DNA of 64,000 nucleotides, taken from Rostratula benghalensis. Taxonomy: Eukaryota; Chordata; Aves; Charadriiformes; Rostratulidae. Shown in pieces: positions 58,028-64,000 of this stretch. Under the pieces are notes generated by a model. It was not told the DNA's origin and did no database searches. It saw only the letters and a list, made by a program, of their open reading frames with translations. Position 1 is the stretch's first letter; each line of letters starts with the position of its first letter. The stretch is from the NCBI GenBank assembly GCA_013399305.1, contig VXAI01000092.1:1142290-1206289 (forward strand). The letters are read 5' to 3'. The position numbers and the translations under genes were made by a program.

Positions 58028-60396
58028 CTGGGAACGGTAACCACGGAGATCAAATTAGGATCCACTGAGAAAAACAAAGTGCCCCAGCTCCTTTCTGTAA
58101 ACCTGACTGTATTCTGTCAACTCTCCAACACCCCTGACCAAGGTAACCCCGAAATGAATCCACAGGGAACAAACAGGATGCTCCCATTACTTTCCAGCAT
58201 CCAGCTACGTGCGTGCCTCAGGCTCATAAAGTTCTCCTGATGCTTTCACAACCCCCCCCCGATGCTCTATTCAACACAAACCACGACTACTATTTCTGTT
58301 CAAATTATTTTTCCTGGATTTTACTTTATACATGCACAGTTTTATTTGCAATTGGAACAAAACAGAAATAGAAAACACGGCAACATGCCAAAGTCTGGCT
58401 GAAACTGCTTTCCCTTGGAAACTGCTACCTAATTAATTTATTTGCACAACTACAGAATAAAGGAAAGCAAAACAACTGCTGAGTATCATATGCACCACAG
58501 CATAAAATGGAAGGTCCCTTCTTCATCACATACCTCACAGAAAGGTAATGCACACAGTTAAAATATTACTTCTAGCTTGGAACAAACAGGAGCAAAACTA
58601 CTTTTCCCAAAAACCTGGTTCACTTGCTCTGCAAGGAGCAGGAATTGCTTGGTGGTCAAAGCCCCATAACTGATCTTCAGGCAGAGACACAATTGTAATA
58701 AGTGTTCCCATGGACATGAGGTTGTTCCACGATGTTGAGGGCACACTGCACTGCCTCCAGCACCAGGCCACAAAGCTTACAAAGGGCGAGTAATGAAATT
58801 GGGGTTTCCAGCTAGGCAAAGACAATGTGTTTTACGGGTGAGCATCCAGTCATCTACTGCTTCCATAAACCAAAGGATAGGTACCCATCTTATGTAGAGG
58901 CAACTGCAAAACTCTTTTGAGAGGAGTCACAGGAGAGGACAAGCAACCCCCACCTCAGCTACTGGGGTGCAAAGAATCAGAGTTATATACCCAGTTGAGA
59001 GATGTGCACAGCAAAGCGTCAAGGTTAGGGTAGTGTGTCCTTCTCCTGCACTTCTCTAAAGCAAATGTGGTGTGTGGAAAGCTGTTGATACCACCTTTCC
59101 CTGCAGAGAAATATTTCTCATGCACTTCACCTGCTCATTCCCTGAAGAAATGCTCCCCTGGGAAGTATCTGATTGCTCACCAAGCTGCTTTGTACCACTT
59201 AGAAGAAAACTGATTCCTCCTGTGAAGTGCTGACCTTCTGCATGTGCAGTCCACACGTCCTCTGGGCACTAAGCCAAAGATGGGCACAGCCTGCAATCTC
59301 TGGCAACGACTGTTCCTCCCAGTAAAGGTCCCTCTTGCAGCACGTGTAAATACCTTCCATCTCAGAGACCACTGCTTCCTCACGCAGCCTTCCTCCCCAG
59401 CTAGTCAGCTCCAAACATTTTTGGAAAGCCCACCCTTATGTCCCTTCACTACTACTTCTATTCTGCTTGTGTAGGAGCCAACTTTCTAGGACAGGTTGGA
59501 TTTACCAAGGGTGCATCAAAGAGATGCTTCTTGTTCTGCATCCAAATAGGCTGTTCTGGTTTGATGCTCCAACTTCATGTGCACATGGCCAGTTGCTTTA
59601 TAATTTAATACATGTAACTGAATAATACAACCTTTGGTCTCTGTAAATATTAAGGATCATGTCTGAACTACACAGAAACACAATATTTTAAATGAGGGGT
59701 ATGGTGGGACATTGTACCTCCTAACAGCAAAAAAGGCATTAAATGAAATAGCAGAGATAATGACTGGAAATGCTGATTAAATTTATTACAGCTTGGACTT
59801 GTGAGTCTGAGGCTTCCCCAGCCACATTCTTCTACGCCCCACATTGTACAGACTCTCTGGACCATATTCTGACTCCAGAAGCTCAGGTGAGGCTCTCAGT
59901 AAACTCAGAAGGACCCACGCACAAGTCCCTGGAGGCAGAATTTGGTCTCCTGAATTTATGAAAGCACAAATATTACCCTCAATGAGGTGGTCCTCTTCAG
60001 TAATATGTATTTTCTTGACGATTTCCACTGCAGAGCTGTCATTGCCCTCTACCAGCCCACTGTCCTCTTCTGGTCCTGGCGATGGTGACCCAGCATCTTC
60101 TCCTGGTGCTGGAGGTGAAGGCCCATTGCTCTCCTCTCGCGAAGCAGCTGGCAGCTCAGAGCTCTCCTCCACTCCTGCAGGCAGGGGCTCAGTGCCCTCC
60201 GGCTCCTCCCTTTTACTGACTGAGTCAATCTTTCCCTCTATGGCCAGAATCACAGCTGCAGCTTCCTCTCCTGGTGGATGCTCACCCAGGTTTGCCTCTT
60301 CAGAGGCAAGACTCACATCCTCCACCGGGTCCAACTGTGTTTGGTCAGCTATGGTTTCATGATTGTCTGCAGTCAGGGTGTTTTCACCTGATGATG
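57870..60396 (-). CDS. ERICH5: ERICH5, glutamate-rich protein 5 (exons 2 and 3; 5' part outside or at the window edge)
   Basis: ERICH5 (human C8orf47) is a vertebrate-specific acidic protein of unknown function, predicted to be N-myristoylated from a short first exon. Two exons are readable here. Exon 2 is Glu/Pro/Ser-rich and ends [18 protein letters not shown], matching human VEMIRNIHTNEEDQRIEG. Exon 3 reads [20 protein letters not shown] and then [16 protein letters not shown], matching the human C-terminus closely. The split glycine codon and phase agree. Together they encode about 192 residues, whereas human is about 374, so the acidic repeat region is much shorter. It lies tail to tail with RIDA, in the same order as human 8q22. 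Confidence 0.9.
58028..59976 (-). other. ERICH5: ERICH5 intron 2 (1.9 kb)
   Basis: Non-coding sequence between the two readable ERICH5 exons, with a short poly(C) run at about 58251-58259. No repeat family was recognised. Confidence 0.75.
59977..60396 (-). CDS. ERICH5: ERICH5 exon 2 (acidic)
   Basis: The donor is ATTGAGG|GTAATA at 59976-59977. The acceptor is either ACTAAAAG|CATCATCAG (exon from 60396) or nine bases on, CATCATCAG|GTGAAA (exon from 60387). Both keep the same frame and follow a pyrimidine-rich tract. It begins [18 protein letters not shown] and is rich in Glu, Pro, Ser and Gly, with the conserved [13 protein letters not shown] at the end. Confidence 0.87.
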
Positions 60397-61744
60397 CTTT
60401 TAGTTATGGTAGAGAAAGGAAAGAAAAAAGAGAATCGCAGAAAGCTGGTGAGTGGGCATGAAAGCTAGATGAGCATTACACTCACTGGGGACCACACAAG
60501 CACTGTGTGTCAAAGAGCTCCCACCTGGCTATGGACAATACTCCTTCACCAGCTCTGCTACTCTTACACATACCCAATAGAGGATGATGCTGCTCTTAAA
60601 ATAAAAGTAATGAAGCTTTGACTTGATGAACACCATGTATTTTTATATGGAGAGAGCTGGCCTGTTTATAGGCCAATGTCCTATTACATTTTGTCTTATC
60701 ATCTGAAGTGGGCAGAAGGTTTGCTGGTGATGGGATGCCCTGCAAGGAAGCAACTTTTCCTGCCCCAAACCAGGCACAGAATCAACATGAGGGAGTTGCA
60801 GGAGGGAACTGCTGCCCTGGCCTGCACAGGGGTAAATTCTGGTGGTGCCTCTGGGCACCTTAAACGAGACACGCTGAAAAGAACTTTCTCATCCCAGTGT
60901 CCATTTCTTAAAACAAAAACCAGTTTGTCTGTCTTTTTAAGTATTAAACTACCATTCGTAGCACGCTTTGGCTTATGAAACATTCAACAACAGGAAGCCT
61001 AAACGAACTAAAACGTCTGCTTCTTTCCATCTTTCATCAACTTACTGGCTAAGTAAAGCAATAAACCTTTATGGCAGACAAAATGTATTAATAAAGAAAT
61101 GGCAAAATTACTCTGACAGGTATTTAAGGACAAAAGTTGAGGACTCAAAAGGAGTTATACCTACGTATCAGGCTGACTTAAAAACTTTCTGATTCAATTC
61201 AGTATGACAAGACCTTGTACTTAATCTTCTCCAAAGGAATGTCAAGATGAAATCCCTGGGCATTCATGCATGAAATCTGGTTATATAATGATTACAAAAT
61301 CTGAGCAAATGGTATTTTCTGAGAAAATGATTACTGCCATGTCAAAGCCAGTGTGCAGAACTCTATGATACTTCATACACGCACAGATGAAGAGCGAAAA
61401 AATGTCATACACCCTGCCTTTAAAGCAGCTGCTTGAATACTGCTGCTCGAATACTGCTGCTCTTAAGACAATTTCATGGATCTCTCAAGGCATTCAAGCA
61501 AAACACCTCCCCATAAAGCATCACCTTGATTGCTTCTGCCTACAGACCTGGAGAAGGATGGCTAAGGCAGGAGAAGAGCAAGAACAGGGAATCCGGAGTG
61601 TCACGACAGAGAGAAAGCAACTTTAACTGTGGGACACGTAAAATCTCATTTGTCCCAGGAACTGTAAAACCAATCAGGGTCCAATGAACCACTCCAGATT
61701 CACAGAGGTATAGCTATTACAATGAAACCCCCAAAACAGGAGGG

Positions 61745-62110
61745 AAGCTCAACAACGTGGGTCAGACCACAGACCCATCCAGGGCAGCTCCTCCCTCTGA
61801 CAGCTGCTGAGGGGTAGCAGAATGGGCAGAGAGTCCAAGTCTATGACCCTCAGGGGACATTCCTCTGTGAACCCACCCAAGCCCCTTTTCAATCCATTTA
61901 CCATTTACACTCTTGGCCTCCAACAAGACCAGTGGCAATGAGGCCTACAGCCCAATTACACACCCTGTAAAACATGTTCTTGCTGGGTTTAAGTCTGCTT
62001 CTGGTTCTTCACCGTCAAGTGATACCGTTCTTGTGTTACAAGAAACAGCAAATACATTTCCCTATTTACCTTATCCACATGTCTATCAGACCTTGTCTTC
62101 CAGGGACGAG
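61745..62110 (-). mobile_element. Ancient CR1/L3-like LINE 3' remnant in ERICH5 intron 1
   Basis: The plus-strand segment GTGGGTCAGACCACAGACCC, then about 240 bases on CTTGTGTTACAAGAAA, and TTCCCTATTTACCTTATCCA followed by CATGTC match in order the old amniote CR1/L3 family (GGGTCAGACCAAAGGTCCATC ... CTTGTGTTATGAGAA ... CTTCCCTATTTACTTTCTCC). The element lies in minus orientation. It is different from, and older than, the avian CR1 copies elsewhere in the window. Confidence 0.7.
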
Positions 62111-62192
62111 TCCTAACACAAAGCTCGATATGAAACAAATAAAATACCCAATCAGAATAACAAAAAGTCTTAAAAAGCTCTAAGCAGGAACT

Positions 62193-62193
62193 T

Positions 62194-62230
<37 letters not shown>

Positions 62231-62236
62231 AAAGAG
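62193..62236 (+). repeat. A-rich tract with scattered G
   Basis: About 44 bases of A interrupted by single G, in ERICH5 intron 1, 80 bases past the old CR1/L3-like remnant. It is a simple repeat, possibly the tail of an unrecognised element. Confidence 0.75.
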
Positions 62237-63950
62237 CAGTGTAAGCTCAGAGACCACAGACTTTATTTTTCCACATTTCATTTCTTATCCCCTTACACAC
62301 TTCTCATGTCTCCACCTTTCCTGCCACCAGTACCAGGCATGCAGGGAGCACTGAAAACCTACAGACAGAAATAAATGAGCCATGAAACCTAACATCTTAC
62401 ACAGAGTTTTCAGTTGGCATTACCAGTAAACAATTCAAACTCATTATTGCCAGGAATCTGCTGCAGCTCCTGTAAACATCAGCCCTGTAACTTCCAGCTA
62501 GCTCTCTCTTCATCAAGATGTTTTATATAAATTGGATTATAAACTACTGCCACGCAATGTGAGACCTACACTGCTGGAAGCATTCCTCCTCGCTCATCTG
62601 AAATGCAAAGAATTCTCTAATATGGAAAAAATAAATCCTCCCAGTAATCTGCTCAATACCTTTATCCTCAGGAAGAATGAGCATCATGTGGCAGTCAACA
62701 TTCTTAGGATGCCTTCTAGTTTTGTTTTATTTTTAAATTTATAATTTTTATTTTCCCTGCTGTAAATTATTTCAGCTGGAGAAACAGAGAAAAGAACAGT
62801 GAATTTAAGTGGGCCTTGGATACCATATTTTTATCTTTGCCTTCTTTCTTTCCTTTTGAAAAGCCTCACATTTTTGTGAAATGAAGATAAATACTTTTTT
62901 TTCCCCCTGGTAACACATTTAGAAGTTTCTTTCTAATTATCCTCTCATTAAACTAGATTAGAAAATAACTAACATATCTGGCCAGTAACAGCTGAATTAA
63001 TGGAGATCTTTCAGCTGTAATTACAAATTGCACTTTATCATAATCATGATATTAGTTATGTATCTAGTACATTTCATAACTTACCCTAACACAAGCACAG
63101 CTTAAGGTAGAATTCCCAAAATACTCAGAATAAACAATTTCAGTTGTTTCCCTGAGCCCTTCAGTGTTCCTATGCAGACATCTTTCAGGAGAGGATAGAA
63201 ATGCAGAGGAATTTGGTACATTGACCAGCTGAACAAGACAGCAGGTACAGTATAAAGAGAATTCTGCTGACATTATCAGTGGGGCTCCTGGGTTTCCAGG
63301 TGTGTGCTGGCTCCATAATGGCACAGGCAATGCTCACCCCATACAACCTGCCACCTTCTGGGCAGTCACAAGCCACACCACCGCAAGACAACAAATGGAA
63401 AATAAACCCATACAGAAAACATGGATGCTGCAGCCAGAAGAACAGCAGCAGATGATATTATAACTCAAGAATACAGGAAAGAAAATGAAATACAAACAAC
63501 TTTCATGTATCTATCTTCAGGATGTATCTTTCTGGAGAGGCCAATAACAGTAACTGGTGCCTTCAGGTTCTTATAAAAGCATTTCCAAACCTCTCTTGGA
63601 GCAAAGAGCTAACTATGATGATTATAGAAACAGAGTTTTATTTAACTTAGCAAGGATATTCTTATGAAGCATCCTACATATATGCCTTGCACCCAAAAAA
63701 AATCCTCTGTGACTTAAGCCAAATCAACGTCAGGAGAGTACTGCCAGTACTATAAACTGTGTTGCGGTGGATGTATAAATTTTAGTAAGAAAAAGGAAGG
63801 ACCTGCGCAGGATCGGGTATTGCTAGTTGACTATTATTTTAAAGGGTGGGGGGCAGGGATTTACATGGTATTATACAGAATGACACGTCTGTAAATTTAA
63901 AAAAAGAAAAAAGCGGCTGGGAACAGCAGCTTGAAACTGGTCCATCTCCA

Positions 63951-63973
63951 AGCAGCAGCAGCAGCAGCAGCAG
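63951..63973. repeat. (AGC)7 repeat near the presumed ERICH5 exon 1
   Basis: Seven AGC units plus two bases lie about 20 bases from the candidate exon 1 donor, inside intron 1. They would be CTG repeats in the transcript. Confidence 0.85.
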
Positions 63974-63993
63974 TTTACCAAGACCCCACTCAC

Positions 63994-64000
63994 GAGGCGC
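63994..64000 (-). CDS. ERICH5: Possible 3' end of ERICH5 exon 1 (partial, cut by window edge)
   Basis: On the minus strand the last bases read GCGCCTC|GTGAGTGG, a strong donor in a locally CpG-containing context. Splicing it to 60396 restores a Pro codon and gives APPSSGEN, which resembles the human exon 1/2 junction FPSGV. The donor motif is seen directly; its use is inferred. Confidence 0.35.

Larger units (their letters stand above)
60397..63993 (-). other. ERICH5: ERICH5 intron 1 (presumed)
   Basis: The intron contains the old CR1/L3-like remnant, an A-rich tract and the (AGC)7 repeat. The segment 62930-63060 is AT-rich with several TAATTA-type cores and CAGCTG boxes, which could be a regulatory element; that is an impression only. 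Confidence 0.55.

Noticed and set aside
59786..59976. Continuation of the ERICH5 exon 2 frame to a stop at 59786.
   Set aside because: A clear donor at 59976 and the matching exon 3 with the conserved C-terminus show that this is intron read-through.

Overview
This window is vertebrate nuclear DNA, almost certainly from a bird. The interspersed repeats are dominated by CR1 LINE fragments with the avian 3' end and terminal ATTCTRTG octamers. Genes are split into short exons with GT-AG introns, and the decoded proteins are close to, but not identical with, their human counterparts as I remember them. No prokaryotic, viral or CRISPR-like system is present.

Three protein-coding genes can be read exon by exon. 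POP1, the large protein subunit of RNase P and RNase MRP, lies on the minus strand: 15 coding exons between 17838 and 39663, open and in phase throughout, giving 1015 residues. RIDA (HRSP12/UK114, reactive intermediate imine deaminase A) lies on the plus strand: six coding exons between 39993 and 48466, giving 137 residues. The two are head to head with start codons 329 bases apart in a CpG-rich bidirectional promoter. That promoter holds a perfect NRF1 palindrome, a ZNF143/THAP11-type ACTACATTTCCCAG element, and a 19-unit AGC repeat that ends one base before the RIDA start codon. ERICH5 (glutamate-rich 5) lies on the minus strand from the right edge to 57870, tail to tail with RIDA. Its exons 2 and 3 are present, and exon 1 probably begins beyond the window. 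The order ERICH5-RIDA-POP1 matches human 8q22, so this is a conserved syntenic block.

Layout: 1-17550 is intergenic, with no exon I can recognise, but it holds a G-rich minisatellite and a probable relic of a non-autonomous hAT transposon. 17550-39790 is POP1, whose 6-kb intron 10 contains a CR1 fragment and a tRNA-like relic. 39660-40330 is the shared promoter and CpG island. 39993-49262 is RIDA, with a 1.07-kb CR1 fragment filling most of its last intron. 49263-57600 is intergenic with two CR1 fragments. 57600-64000 is ERICH5, whose first intron carries an old CR1/L3-like LINE remnant.

POP1 acts in tRNA and rRNA processing and RIDA in amino-acid metabolite repair. The shared promoter motifs, typical of housekeeping genes, suggest co-expression rather than a shared pathway. 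I found nothing that looks like an undescribed biological system. The observations most worth checking are the start-abutting AGC repeat, the tRNA-like relic, the hAT-like relic and the short avian ERICH5.
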